64,000 bases of DNA from CAIYTF01 sp963664845 (GCA_963664845.1 OY761615.1:3348001-3412000), one strand, 5' to 3'. Numbered from the stretch's first letter, positions 9,434 through 18,045 are shown. The notes: generated from the letters alone by a model not told the origin. Translations and numbers: made by a program.

Positions 9434-9757
9434 GAAAAATGCAATAACCACGAACTTTTAACTAAGCGCCTCACCCTCGTTCCAAAACCCGTTAAGCAAT
9501 GGTGTTAACTTAGTGTGATCCTGGCAAGGGAACTCACCCCCCCGGCCCATCTCTTGAAAAGAGAGGGAAGCAGAAAAATCGCATTATTGGCGGGTGAAAG
9601 TGATCCACGGATGATATTTGTCAGTGAGATTTTCTAATGAGAAAGGACAATGATTTGTTAAGCTGACATCATTGCCCAAAGAGCGAGGGAGGGCGTAATG
9701 CCTGATACTTATGTACGTTTTTACTTTTGTCTTTTTCTTATGCACGATTAGGGTTTA
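9434..9757. repeat. Dispersed intergenic repeat, copy A (outer unit)
   Basis: Starts GAAAAATGCAATAAC and ends with ATTAGGGTTTA. The same landmarks in the same order occur at 39455-39773: the start word, a CTCACCCT box, the inner inverted-repeat element, a GAGGGAGG box, CTGATA and ATTAGGG. Lengths are 324 and 319 bases. No open frame of note inside. It lies downstream of the terminator at 9396 and upstream of the convergent gene end at 9793. Confidence 0.6.
9496..9675. mobile_element. MITE-like element, copy A
   Basis: 180 bases bounded by GCAATGGTGTTAACTTA (9496-9512) and TAAGCTGACATCATTGC (9659-9675), inverted repeats with 14 of 17 matches. The ends match the perfect repeats of the element at 53236-53369. 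The inside differs from the other two copies and carries a 20-base word (9590-9609) that recurs inverted at 46639-46658. No transposase is present; a non-autonomous element is inferred. Confidence 0.6.
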
Positions 9758-9792
9758 TATGAAACCTTTTTAGAACACTCTCAACCCAAAGT

Positions 9793-10350
9793 TTATTTCA
9801 TCCGCAAACGACAGTCTATGGCGTAGAAAAAATAACCTGGTGTTGTTTTCCCAAATGTCTGTCCGTAAAAAACAGTTGCACCAATTTGGAGCTTTGAGAC
9901 TGCATACTCCTTAACGGTTAGCAGCAGGGAGGCATTAAGCTGCGCTCCGGGGCTAAAGTTTTCAAGGTCACCAAAGGTTTTATCTTTCAGAATAACAACA
10001 CCACCGCCATATTCCAATGTCCATGATGCTGACAGAGAATCACCGCTTATGGCAGATAGTGCCGCTCCGTATATGTATGGATAATATTTCCCGGTACGAT
10101 CTTCCGGCAATAAAATATTTACGTCCCGGGCATAAAAAATCTGCGGTTTGAAATATATGTTTGGGAGCGCGTAATACTTCAGATCAACGTATGCTGATGC
10201 AAGATACGACGTCACTGAGGGTGCGCTGCTTGAGAACGAACCAAGACCGGCATCAACGCCACCGCCTAGAAATCCGATTTGCGCCATGCCAGGGGTGGAT
10301 AGGGCGAGGCAAATTGCAAAGACAAAAAAGCAAACTCTGTATTTATTCAT
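9793..10350 (-). CDS. Small exported beta-rich protein, probably outer-membrane
   Basis: 185 residues, family not recognised. It has a clear signal peptide (residues 1-23, FFVFAICLALSTPGMAQ), then alternating short hydrophobic and polar strands (AYVDLKYYALP, IYFKPQIFYARDV, ASWTLEYGGGVVIL, LQIGATVFYG) as in a small outer-membrane beta-barrel. The final residues are CRLRMK, not the classic terminal aromatic. It is the last gene of a leftward set, starting 3 bases after the small membrane protein. Confidence 0.75.
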   Translation of the reverse strand: MNKYRVCFFVFAICLALSTPGMAQIGFLGGGVDAGLGSFSSSAPSVTSYLASAYVDLKYYALPNIYFKPQIFYARDVNILLPEDRTGKYYPYIYGAALSAISGDSLSASWTLEYGGGVVILKDKTFGDLENFSPGAQLNASLLLTVKEYAVSKLQIGATVFYGQTFGKTTPGYFFYAIDCRLRMK

Positions 10351-10353
10351 TCC

Positions 10354-10533
10354 CTACATTCGCATTTTTTTATAGTACCAGTTCAATAAAGTGAGTATCA
10401 TGACAGTGAGAATTAAATATGCTCCTGCATTTTCAGCAGTCATATTCTCCCAATCCGCGAGATATGCCAAATATCCGACGAACATTATTCCCATTAGCGC
10501 GAGCATTCCGAAGGTGGCATATTTAATATTCAT
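10354..10533 (-). CDS. 59-residue two-helix membrane protein
   Basis: A short reading frame that is easily missed: ATG at 10533, stop TAG at 10354. The product begins MNIKYATFGMLALMGIMF and ends NWYYKKMRM. It contains two hydrophobic segments (about residues 7-26 and 37-52) separated by an acidic loop (ADWENMTAEN), with a basic tail, as in small integral inner-membrane proteins. It fits exactly between the deaminase (20 bases upstream) and the exported protein (3 bases downstream), which supports it as a real gene in an operon. No family recognised. Confidence 0.7.
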   Translation of the reverse strand: MNIKYATFGMLALMGIMFVGYLAYLADWENMTAENAGAYLILTVMILTLLNWYYKKMRM

Positions 10534-10553
10534 TTGACAAACGATAGTCGCTG

Positions 10554-11003
10554 CTATTCCTCGCCAATGTCTTCATTCCATAGTTCAGGGCGGTTCGCGA
10601 TAAAATCCTCCATCAACCTTATGCATTCTTCATCTTGCACCACCACGGTTTCAACTCCTCTTGAACGGAGCAATTCTTCTTCGCCCATGAAAGTCTTGTT
10701 TTCTCCGATAACGATCTTGGGAAATCCATAGAGTAAGATTGCCCCTGAGCACATTGAGCAAGGTGACAGCGTTGTATAGAGAACGCTTTCTTTATAAACT
10801 TTTGCGGGTTGTCGACCGGCATTTTCAAGTGCGTCCATTTCTCCGTGCAGAGTTGGACTGCCGCTTTGTACTCGTCGGTTGTGACCCCTGCCGATAATTG
10901 TTCCTTTGTGAACAATGACGGAACCAATGGGAATTCCACCCTCGGCAAGTCCTTTTTTTGCCTCATCTATGGCTGCCTGTAAAAATTCGTCTTTCATATA
11001 CAT
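10554..11003 (-). CDS. Cytosine deaminase of the yeast Fcy1 type
   Basis: Zinc deaminase of the cytidine-deaminase fold, probably converting cytosine to uracil for pyrimidine salvage; cytosolic. 149 residues. Seen: HGEMDALEN (zinc His53, catalytic Glu55), TTLSPCSMCSGAI (zinc Cys82 and Cys85), the RGHNRRVQ loop, VIGENKTFMG, and a C-terminus reading RPELWNEDIGEE. From memory, yeast cytosine deaminase has very similar words (HGEISTLEN, TTLSPCDMCTGAI, VVGENVNF, RPQDWFEDIGE). This argues against TadA, which has HAE, and against E. coli CodA, which is an unrelated amidohydrolase. A guanine deaminase activity cannot be excluded. Confidence 0.85.
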   Translation of the reverse strand: MYMKDEFLQAAIDEAKKGLAEGGIPIGSVIVHKGTIIGRGHNRRVQSGSPTLHGEMDALENAGRQPAKVYKESVLYTTLSPCSMCSGAILLYGFPKIVIGENKTFMGEEELLRSRGVETVVVQDEECIRLMEDFIANRPELWNEDIGEE

Positions 11004-11191
11004 CCTGTATTTTAGATCAGTTTATGTTTACTGTGTTATTTCATTCCTCAGGAGCTCTGATCCCTCAAAAACCAAGCGACCGGGAGGTCACAACGGGTAC
11101 GAAGGTCGCTTCGCACGAGAAATTCTCCAATAATGCACAAAGATACCAAAAATCATTTTGAGAAAGAAAAGTGATTTAGAGCGGGAATTAG

Positions 11192-11199
11192 TATCTTTG
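11192..11199 (+). promoter_or_regulatory. Candidate Bacteroidota-type -7 box (TATCTTTG)
   Basis: Matches TAnnTTTG, the -7 consensus known for Bacteroidota sigma factor, 31 bases before the permease start at 11230. The upstream -33 element is weak (TTTA near 11175). Inferred promoter. Confidence 0.35.
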
Positions 11200-11229
11200 G
11201 ATTGCATTTTATAAGACGCAGCATAAATT

Positions 11230-12366
11230 ATGAATACAGAAACCAAATCAGTTGACAGTTACTTAAAATTCTTTATAAGTATCATTGGCGTGGTTGTTAT
11301 CGGTGCCACGTTAAAGGAACTGCAAAGTATCATTCTCCCCTTTATCATAGCCTATTTACTCTATTTTGTATTTTCCCCTCCCAATAACTGGCTGTATGAC
11401 AGGAAAATCCCCATAGCGGTGATTATTATTCTTGATCTGCTCGTCATGCTTGGGATAGCGTTCGGTGTGTCACTTATCTTTATTGATCCGGTAAATACGT
11501 TCAAGGATAATTTCCCGCAGTATGCCTCAAAGCTGGATACAATAGTAAAGACAACTGCGCAATCGTATGGAATAAGGGATCCGTTCTTCCAGAATTTCTC
11601 TCTGCAACGCATCCTCGCCAAACTGGATGTGAAAGCATTGGCCGGAGGTGCAGTTTCTTCGGTTGTCGATATAACAGGTACAGTTCTCCTCATTATATTC
11701 TTTTTTGCATTTATTGTTGGTGGACATCATGGGATTTACAAGGCCTTACGCAAGCGATTCAGCTCCCGTACTCCCCATAGTAATGAATTTGGCTCTTATT
11801 TCCCCGAGTATAGCGTTCCGAAACCTGCGGAAAATGCTGACCATGCGGATAACCGCACAACCTATTCGGTAAAATTGGATTCAACTGTTAAGGAAATAAC
11901 AGAACAGATACAAAAATATATCATTACTAAACTTTTTATGAATCTTGTTGCCGGCTTCCTGGTTGGGATTGTCCTTTGGTTATTTAATGTGGATTTCTTT
12001 GTACTCTGGGGGTTGGTGGTTTTCTTTTTCAATTTTATACCGACCATTGGTTCTGCGGGCGCACTAGTGTTGCCCTGTCTGATGGCACTTGTGCAAAGCG
12101 GGTCTGTTGGGTTTATGGCAATTATTGCAGCTGTCATAATGGTCATCCAAACACTTGTTTTTAATTTTATGGAACCCATGCTAATGGGCAAGCGGTTGGA
12201 TCTGAACCCGATAGTGATATTGCTTTCAGTTTTGATCTGGGGTTATATCTGGGGAATCGTGGGAATGTTGCTGGCGGTGCCCCTGACAGCGATAATTAAA
12301 ATAATGCTTTCCAATTCGCAGCAGCGCAATGTGAAATTTATTGTTGATCTTATGGATCAGGGATAG
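11230..12366 (+). CDS. AI-2E family (PerM-type) membrane permease
   Basis: 378 residues with about seven or eight hydrophobic segments, in the AI-2E/PerM/YtfF arrangement: paired N-terminal helices (FFISIIGVVVIGATLK, LPFIIAYLLYFVFSPPNNWL), a helix near 70-90, a long cytoplasmic or periplasmic loop (about 175-220), then a C-terminal helical bundle with FNFIPTIGSAGALVLP and the family-typical MEPMLMGKRLDLNPIVILLSVLIWGYIWGIVGMLLAVPL. Members transport small molecules or ions, some proposed for autoinducer-2 export or Na+/H+ exchange; the substrate here is unknown. The central loop is longer than in many relatives. Monocistronic. Confidence 0.85.
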   Translation: MNTETKSVDSYLKFFISIIGVVVIGATLKELQSIILPFIIAYLLYFVFSPPNNWLYDRKIPIAVIIILDLLVMLGIAFGVSLIFIDPVNTFKDNFPQYASKLDTIVKTTAQSYGIRDPFFQNFSLQRILAKLDVKALAGGAVSSVVDITGTVLLIIFFFAFIVGGHHGIYKALRKRFSSRTPHSNEFGSYFPEYSVPKPAENADHADNRTTYSVKLDSTVKEITEQIQKYIITKLFMNLVAGFLVGIVLWLFNVDFFVLWGLVVFFFNFIPTIGSAGALVLPCLMALVQSGSVGFMAIIAAVIMVIQTLVFNFMEPMLMGKRLDLNPIVILLSVLIWGYIWGIVGMLLAVPLTAIIKIMLSNSQQRNVKFIVDLMDQG

Positions 12367-12473
12367 GGTGTTGCAGTTTACGGGTTTATGGAAAACCTGA
12401 TCATCTGGCAGTGCAACGGAATTACGGGTGGATATACCAGATTAATCAGAGCACTATACTGCAACAAATTGGC

Positions 12474-13463
12474 TTATAATGCCAGACTTATTTCGTTATA
12501 CAGATTCTTAAAGTCGTCATCGCTCAGGCAAACATCGGCAATTATGTGCCTGATCATGGCAGGAGTGATCTTGTCAAAATCTTCTTTTCTGGGAAGAATA
12601 CATAAACCGCCCATATCTATTGAGCCCGGACTGAGCAACAGCTGTTTTGCTCCTTCTGCATAATACTCTGACGTCCTGTGTTTTGACCGCGGGAAAATCA
12701 CTATGCGGTGCATGTGTCCAACGGTATCATAATAGGCAAGAACATTCATCATTGGTTCGGCACCATTCCCCAATAGCCTCGCGAAGGTGTCGTAAACCAA
12801 TGTGAAACCATCTTGAATCGAATTAGCATTTGCTCCTTCAATGACAATGAATCTTCGTACACCGTCTTCCGGGAAATACAACGTGGTGCTCCAATCAAGA
12901 TGAGCATGCACAGTGGACTTTTTCTTCGCATCGGCCAATTCACCTGTCAGGGGCAATGAGTTTTTATTGCCAGCCTGGAAATGCAGATGATCTGGCGCAG
13001 ATGCGCCGCACGCAGGCCCGTTATAGAGAACAACAAAGTCATCTCCCAACGCAACACTCAGTTGCAGCATGGCGCTGAAATTTTCTTTGATCGATTGCGG
13101 ACGGTGTCGTTTATTGACAATAGTCAAATGCTCCGGGAAAATGGGGAATGGGTTGATGAGCATTTTATATTCACCATAAGAAACTGACAGCTGCTCATCC
13201 GGCCGGTTTTCGTCACAGAGAAAACAACGTCGCTCGGCTATACTCGTCGGATCAACTTTTGCTGATGTGGATGAAAGACGACCCGGGTTCCATTGTTTTT
13301 TGAAATGTACTCTGTCAACGGGGACTTCTTGAATTTCTGCGTGGGCCAGGCATTCATAGCTTTCCCTGCATTGAACCCAGTCAACCATTTGTTTCTCAAA
13401 AAGGTTGTGTGCCAGGCTATATAACGGTGCCGGTTTTAAGGGCTGCTCTTCTTTCATTCTCAT
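12474..13463 (-). CDS. DUF4922 protein, HIT/GalT-like nucleotide phosphorylase or transferase
   Basis: 329 residues. The central PDHLHFQAG carries the HxHxQ-type nucleotide-binding triad of the HIT/GalT superfamily, and RCFLCDENRP near residue 78 resembles a metal-binding CxxC segment. NPFPIFPEHLTIV matches the strand before the active site in Ap4A phosphorylases and GDP-galactose phosphorylases. The DUF4922 assignment is from remembered Bacteroidota families. The reaction (dinucleotide phosphorolysis or nucleotidyl transfer) is inferred and the substrate unknown. ATG at 13463, with a second in-frame ATG two codons later. Convergent with the permease gene. Confidence 0.7.
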   Translation of the reverse strand: MRMKEEQPLKPAPLYSLAHNLFEKQMVDWVQCRESYECLAHAEIQEVPVDRVHFKKQWNPGRLSSTSAKVDPTSIAERRCFLCDENRPDEQLSVSYGEYKMLINPFPIFPEHLTIVNKRHRPQSIKENFSAMLQLSVALGDDFVVLYNGPACGASAPDHLHFQAGNKNSLPLTGELADAKKKSTVHAHLDWSTTLYFPEDGVRRFIVIEGANANSIQDGFTLVYDTFARLLGNGAEPMMNVLAYYDTVGHMHRIVIFPRSKHRTSEYYAEGAKQLLLSPGSIDMGGLCILPRKEDFDKITPAMIRHIIADVCLSDDDFKNLYNEISLAL

Positions 13464-14075
13464 TTTTGAATTAATAAGTATATCGGTTTCGTTTTAATTG
13501 GATATCGCTTTTTGCATTCGATCAACTGTTGTCCGCAGTTCAAGTGCCGGAAAAGGTATCTTTATTTATGTAGTGGTGTTACTTAAACTTTAGAGACATT
13601 AACACTTTTATCTGTGTGTCCTATGTCTCACGACTCGCACAAATCTACTAAATAATTACCATTCTGCATGTGACCAAATTGGCAAATGTAGTTCCCATCT
13701 CAGTTCTGCCTGTTATTTGACAACACCAAAGAGCACGTTATTCCTGTCATTTGCCGAAATATACAGCTTATGATAAAACAGAATGGCGTTTTCAACTCAG
13801 GAAACTTTAAAACCGTCCCGGTAGAGGTTTAGGTTTTACTATTCCAGGCATAGTCCGTTCAGGTGATCAGGCTCTCATTTTGCCCGTTCGGTTAAAAAAA
13901 CGGCATTTTGCCCCGGCAGTTATTTTCGTAATACAAATATCGTTGGTATTTTGTGTTTGGCTTTTATGGACTGCCGGGGTAATTAATTCGATTTGGCCAT
14001 TTTAGTTCTCTTTTACGGTAGACATACAGCGGGAATGCAAATACATTCTTGCCTTTACAAATATTTGGAGACCTC
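13464..14075. other. 612-base gene-free stretch
   Basis: No convincing frame on either strand. The only structure seen is a perfect 10-base inverted repeat, CCCCGGCAGT at 13911-13920 and ACTGCCGGGG at 13970-13979, with a 49-base AT-rich interior. It ends about 97 bases before the GTG of the next gene and may be a leader structure or a remnant of a short mobile element. Confidence 0.4.
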
Positions 14076-15161
14076 GTGATTAAAAAATATTTACTGTTTG
14101 CTCTTATAACCGGCAATTCTCTGCTTTGGGGACAAACACCTGCAGTCAGCATTCCCATTATGTTGACGGACAGTTCCAAGGCGGTTACAACTCTTTTCTT
14201 TGGATTGGACCCGACAGCCTCCGATTCCCTTGATAAGGCTCTTGATGAACAGCCTCTTCCGCCGCTTCCACCCGCAGGCGCATTCGATGCCCGTTTTCTG
14301 CTTCCCAATAGCCTGGAAGCTTCGCTGAAGGATTTTCGAAAGGGTAGCTCACAATTCAACGGTACTATGGTGCATGAAATTCAGTACCAGCTTGGCAGCG
14401 GTTCCATGTGCACACTTTCCTGGACCTTACCCAATGGAATAACGGCTGAATTACAAGATGAAATTCTTGGTACCTTAATAGACGTCAAAATGAGCGGCGT
14501 GGGAAGTTACACAATAACCAATCCTGCGATAACAAAATTAAAGCTCACGGTAAATTATGCCCTCAAGGGGACAGAAACCATACCGCAGGCGCCGGTGCTT
14601 CTTTCACCCTTACAGGGAGCTTTAAATACGCCTGTCTCACCAAAGCTGGTCTGGGCCAAATCAACAGGTGCGGTTACTTATACGGTTCAGGTATCCCTGA
14701 ATAACTCATTTTCCTCTTTCGTGATAAATGATTCCACCCAGACGGATACGGTTAAACAAATATCGGGTTTATTATATAATACTGTCTACTACTGGCGGGT
14801 GATGGCGCAGAATTCCGCAGGAAGCAGCAGTTTTTCAACAACTTTCAGTTTCACTTCGGTTGTCACATCTCTGCAGTGCGATGGCAGACAGATACCTGAT
14901 GCCTTTTCTCTTGAGCAAAATTACCCCAATCCATTCAATCCAACCACGGTTATTAACTACCAGCTTCCCAAAGCAGGTCGTGCTACGCTTGCGATATACG
15001 ATATGCTGGGGAAAAAAGTGGCAGAACTGGTTAACGAACAGAGGGCTGCAGGGCGCTATCAGGCGGAATTCAATGCTGCACACTTTTCAAGCGGTATTTA
15101 TTTCTACCAGCTCGAATGCAACGACTTTAAGTCGATTAGGAAAATGATGCTGATTAAATAG
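14076..15161 (+). CDS. T9SS-secreted protein with a fibronectin III-like domain
   Basis: 361 residues. Signal peptide at residues 1-19 (KKYLLFALITGNSLLWGQ). An N-terminal region of unknown fold (about 20-165) is followed by a fibronectin type III-like domain (about 170-265, APVLLSPLQGALNTPVSPKLVW...YTVQVSLNNSFS...YYWRVMAQNSAG) and a sorting domain starting LEQNYPNPFNPTTVINYQLP and ending IRKMMLIK. Start chosen: GTG at 14076 with GGAG five bases upstream. An in-frame TTG at 14049 would put nine residues before the signal peptide and lacks a ribosome site. Function unknown; surface exposure is inferred. Confidence 0.82.
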   Translation: MIKKYLLFALITGNSLLWGQTPAVSIPIMLTDSSKAVTTLFFGLDPTASDSLDKALDEQPLPPLPPAGAFDARFLLPNSLEASLKDFRKGSSQFNGTMVHEIQYQLGSGSMCTLSWTLPNGITAELQDEILGTLIDVKMSGVGSYTITNPAITKLKLTVNYALKGTETIPQAPVLLSPLQGALNTPVSPKLVWAKSTGAVTYTVQVSLNNSFSSFVINDSTQTDTVKQISGLLYNTVYYWRVMAQNSAGSSSFSTTFSFTSVVTSLQCDGRQIPDAFSLEQNYPNPFNPTTVINYQLPKAGRATLAIYDMLGKKVAELVNEQRAAGRYQAEFNAAHFSSGIYFYQLECNDFKSIRKMMLIK

Positions 15162-15463
15162 GACCCCGGAATTCTGGCCTATCCCGGCGTGAAACAGACC
15201 TGTCCAGGCAATTTTGCGTTTTATTTTCAGCAGACTCAGATGCCTGGGAATGTGCATTTCTGTCAAAATATACGTTAATAACACCAAATATCCCCCTTTT
15301 GAGCAATTTTAGAAGAAAACCTTGTGTCATTTTGGCATTATCAAACAATCCGAATGGCAGAAAAACCCGTTGGGGGTGAATTTACTTATTGATTTACCCC
15401 CCCCTCAATCCGTATATTTGTAAGTTAAAGTTTTTTGGATTAAGTCGCAGGTAAAATCATATA
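15162..15463. other. 302-base gap with hairpin and possible promoter
   Basis: No gene. GGGGGTGAAT (15372-15381) pairs with ATTTACCCCC (15392-15401), one G-U pair, directly ahead of a candidate promoter box at 15413. The rest shows nothing recognisable. Confidence 0.4.
15413..15420 (+). promoter_or_regulatory. Candidate -7 box TATATTTG before the GH2-smc cluster
   Basis: Exact match to TAnnTTTG, 43 bases before the GTG at 15464, with a TTG at 15389-15391 about 21 bases upstream as a possible -33 element. Would start the transcript covering the GH2-like gene and smc. The overlapping upstream hairpin could modulate it. Confidence 0.4.
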
Positions 15464-18043
15464 GTGCGTAACTCAATATTCTCCTTACTCTGGTTGTTTC
15501 TCGCTGCATCTCTCTTCCCTCAGATAGTTTTCAGAAGTTTACCGGATAATAAACCGGTTGTAGGTAACCTTGACTTTTTCGAGTCATCTTCAATCCGTAA
15601 AAAGATTGTTTTAAATGGTAAATGGGACGTTTACCTCGACAGTGACAAGAAGAGAGCGAAAGCTTCCGTGGAAGTACCCTCGATCTATGAGGGCGATGAA
15701 GATGTTGTTTTTGAAAAAACTTTCAGCCTTTCAAAAGATCAGGTTGAAAAGAACACTCATGTCCTGCACCTCCTCGGCCTTAACTATGGTGCGGACATTT
15801 CGCTGAATTACTCTGTGGTTTACCGTCATCAGGGCGGTGCATTTCCGTTTCAGGTTTCTCTTCCCCCAGACCTGTTTAAATATGATCAACCCAATATACT
15901 TTCCATAAAAATCCATCCTGCAGAAGGTGAACGGAACAGAATACCTCTTTCCTATCAACTTTTCTATCCGAAAGAATATGCCGGGATATTCCGCGATGTT
16001 TATATCAGCGAAGTGCCTGCGGCTTCCATTGACCGGTATTCCGCCGAGACCATTTCCGCATCGGAAGGCAAGGCCAGAATCCAGATATCCTGTACACTAC
16101 AAAGACGGAATACGAAGGTTGAAACATTCGCTTCTGAGGGCGACGGCTTTTCCATTGAAGCTTCTTTGATATCTGCTGACGGGCAGACTTCCGGTGGCGC
16201 AAATGAAGTGCACATGGAAGTGAAAAAAGGCAAAGAAAAATCTGCCTCTTTTTTTCTTGATATCTCCTCACCCCGCCTGTGGTCGCCGGAAAATCCGCAG
16301 GGTTATAGATTAAAGCTTCGTCTTCTGAAGGGGACCGATGTTATTGATGAAGTATCGCAGCCGTTTGCTGTTATTCATCTTTCACTCGATCAAAATGGTT
16401 TTGCACTTAATGGCAGTCCTTTCAAATGCGAGGGAACCGCATATGTTCCACAGAATAAAAACTACTGGAGCATGAACAACTATGAAGCCATGCGCCAGGA
16501 TATCAAAATGATCAAGGAGTTGGGCTTCAATGCCGTCCGTTTCACCATGTGCATGCCGCACCCTTATTTGCTTTCTGCATGCGAAGAACTGGGACTGATT
16601 GCTTTTATTGAACTTCCCATGCAATCTACCCCGGTGACGCTGCTTGGCGATAATGTGTACCTGAATGAATCGAAGAACTTTGTCGCAAAGTGGGAAAATG
16701 CCTATAGCAACTTTCCGGCTCTTGCAGCTTTTGGTTTAGGATCAGGAAATCGCACCAGCGATGAAGCAAACTCTTTTTTCCTGAGTCAGACAGCTGAAGC
16801 ATTGAAACAACAAAGTTCTCGTCTGGTTTATGCAAACACAATTGTAAATGCTCAGCCAAATGAGATTGCCGGTATCGATTTTTATGGTCTGGAATTCATT
16901 GGCACGGACCTTTCGGTTATTTCTGAACAATATGCAGCGGTGGCAAAAAAACTTGGGCCTTCAAGGGTTTTTATTGCTGGACTTATGTATCTGGTAACCG
17001 AAGGCTCATCGAGTGGATATACTAATGCCAATTCCTATGAAGCTCAGGCGAAATACTTCAGCGACTTCTATAAGTATGCAACCCACGAAGGGCTGCCCGG
17101 TTACTTTATGGGCTACATGTTCGATTATCGCTCAGGACTTCCGGTACTTATGGGAAAATACAATGACCTGAATCTGTTCCCGGTTGGGCTCGTTGGCGAG
17201 GATAGGAACCCAAATCGTCCGGCTTATAAAGTGCTCTATGCATTGCTGCACAATTTACAGCCTGTTACGGTTCCCATTGGCATTAAGAAAGACAACTCGC
17301 CGCTGGTGTTTATTATTTTTGGTATGATTCTGGCCATCCTCACCGGCTTCCTGATCAACTCAAGCAGAAAATTCCGTGAAGATGCAAGCCGTGCATTGGT
17401 GAGACCCTATAATTTTTTTGCCGATGTTCGCGATGCCCGTATGTATACATGGACCCCATCGTTCATTCTTTCACTTCTGGTCTCAGGATCAATGTCGCTG
17501 GTCATAAGCAGTTTCCTGTACTATTTCAGAACAAGTGTCACATTTGAAAAATTTGTCAGTGTGGTGCCTTACGAGTGGGCTATAAGTTTTATCAGTTATA
17601 TCTCATGGCATCCGATACATTCCATTTTACTTCTGACTATTCTGGTTTGGCTGCAAATGGTGCTGTTCGCCGGGCTCATCCGGTTGGCTGCATATACTGT
17701 TATGAACCGGATATATTTTAGCAGCGCGTTCTACGTAGTTTCGTGGGCGCACATTCCTGTGCTCTTGTTGATACCCTTTGCGATCATTTTGTATCGCATC
17801 CTGCTGCTGAGCGCTGCGAATGTATATATCTATATTGCGTGGGCTGCATTCACCCTTTGGATTGCATTACGTGTTTTTAAGGGAGCGTATGTTATCTTTG
17901 ATATCGCTCCCCGGAAAGTATATTTTATTGGTGCTTTAGCGTTCCTTGCCTTAGTTGCGGGAGTGGGGTATTATTACCAGTCGAGCTATCTTTCAGTGGA
18001 TTATCTTTTACAAGCGATACACGAGCTTAAACCCGGAGCATAA
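15464..18043 (+). CDS. GH2-like protein lacking the catalytic acid, fused to a polytopic membrane domain
   Basis: 859 residues. After a signal sequence (1-19) come the glycoside hydrolase family 2 parts: a sugar-binding jelly-roll (about 40-185, LNGKWDVYL, YAGIFRDVYI), an Ig-like domain (about 190-305), then a TIM-barrel region (GFALNGSPFKCEGTAYVP, MIKELGFNAVRFTMCMPHPYLLSACEELGLIAFIE). Where GH2 enzymes have the acid/base Glu in GNE, this reads GLGSGNR (Arg430). The strand that should carry the nucleophile Glu reads VFIAGLMY. From about 610 on there are six or seven membrane helices resembling a Yip1-type domain (VRPYNFFADVRDAR before the helices). A sugar-binding or sensing pseudoenzyme is inferred. 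GTG start; smc starts 2 bases after the stop. Confidence 0.75.
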   Translation: MRNSIFSLLWLFLAASLFPQIVFRSLPDNKPVVGNLDFFESSSIRKKIVLNGKWDVYLDSDKKRAKASVEVPSIYEGDEDVVFEKTFSLSKDQVEKNTHVLHLLGLNYGADISLNYSVVYRHQGGAFPFQVSLPPDLFKYDQPNILSIKIHPAEGERNRIPLSYQLFYPKEYAGIFRDVYISEVPAASIDRYSAETISASEGKARIQISCTLQRRNTKVETFASEGDGFSIEASLISADGQTSGGANEVHMEVKKGKEKSASFFLDISSPRLWSPENPQGYRLKLRLLKGTDVIDEVSQPFAVIHLSLDQNGFALNGSPFKCEGTAYVPQNKNYWSMNNYEAMRQDIKMIKELGFNAVRFTMCMPHPYLLSACEELGLIAFIELPMQSTPVTLLGDNVYLNESKNFVAKWENAYSNFPALAAFGLGSGNRTSDEANSFFLSQTAEALKQQSSRLVYANTIVNAQPNEIAGIDFYGLEFIGTDLSVISEQYAAVAKKLGPSRVFIAGLMYLVTEGSSSGYTNANSYEAQAKYFSDFYKYATHEGLPGYFMGYMFDYRSGLPVLMGKYNDLNLFPVGLVGEDRNPNRPAYKVLYALLHNLQPVTVPIGIKKDNSPLVFIIFGMILAILTGFLINSSRKFREDASRALVRPYNFFADVRDARMYTWTPSFILSLLVSGSMSLVISSFLYYFRTSVTFEKFVSVVPYEWAISFISYISWHPIHSILLLTILVWLQMVLFAGLIRLAAYTVMNRIYFSSAFYVVSWAHIPVLLLIPFAIILYRILLLSAANVYIYIAWAAFTLWIALRVFKGAYVIFDIAPRKVYFIGALAFLALVAGVGYYYQSSYLSVDYLLQAIHELKPGA

Positions 18044-18045
18044 AT

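Noticed and set aside
12388..12663. Open frame of 91 codons on the + strand
   Set aside because: Lies largely antisense to the DUF4922 gene, has no ribosome site, and its product has no recognisable pattern.
14049..14075. TTG at 14049 as start of the T9SS/FN3 gene
   Set aside because: No ribosome site, and it adds nine residues before a normal signal peptide; GTG at 14076 has GGAG at the right spacing.
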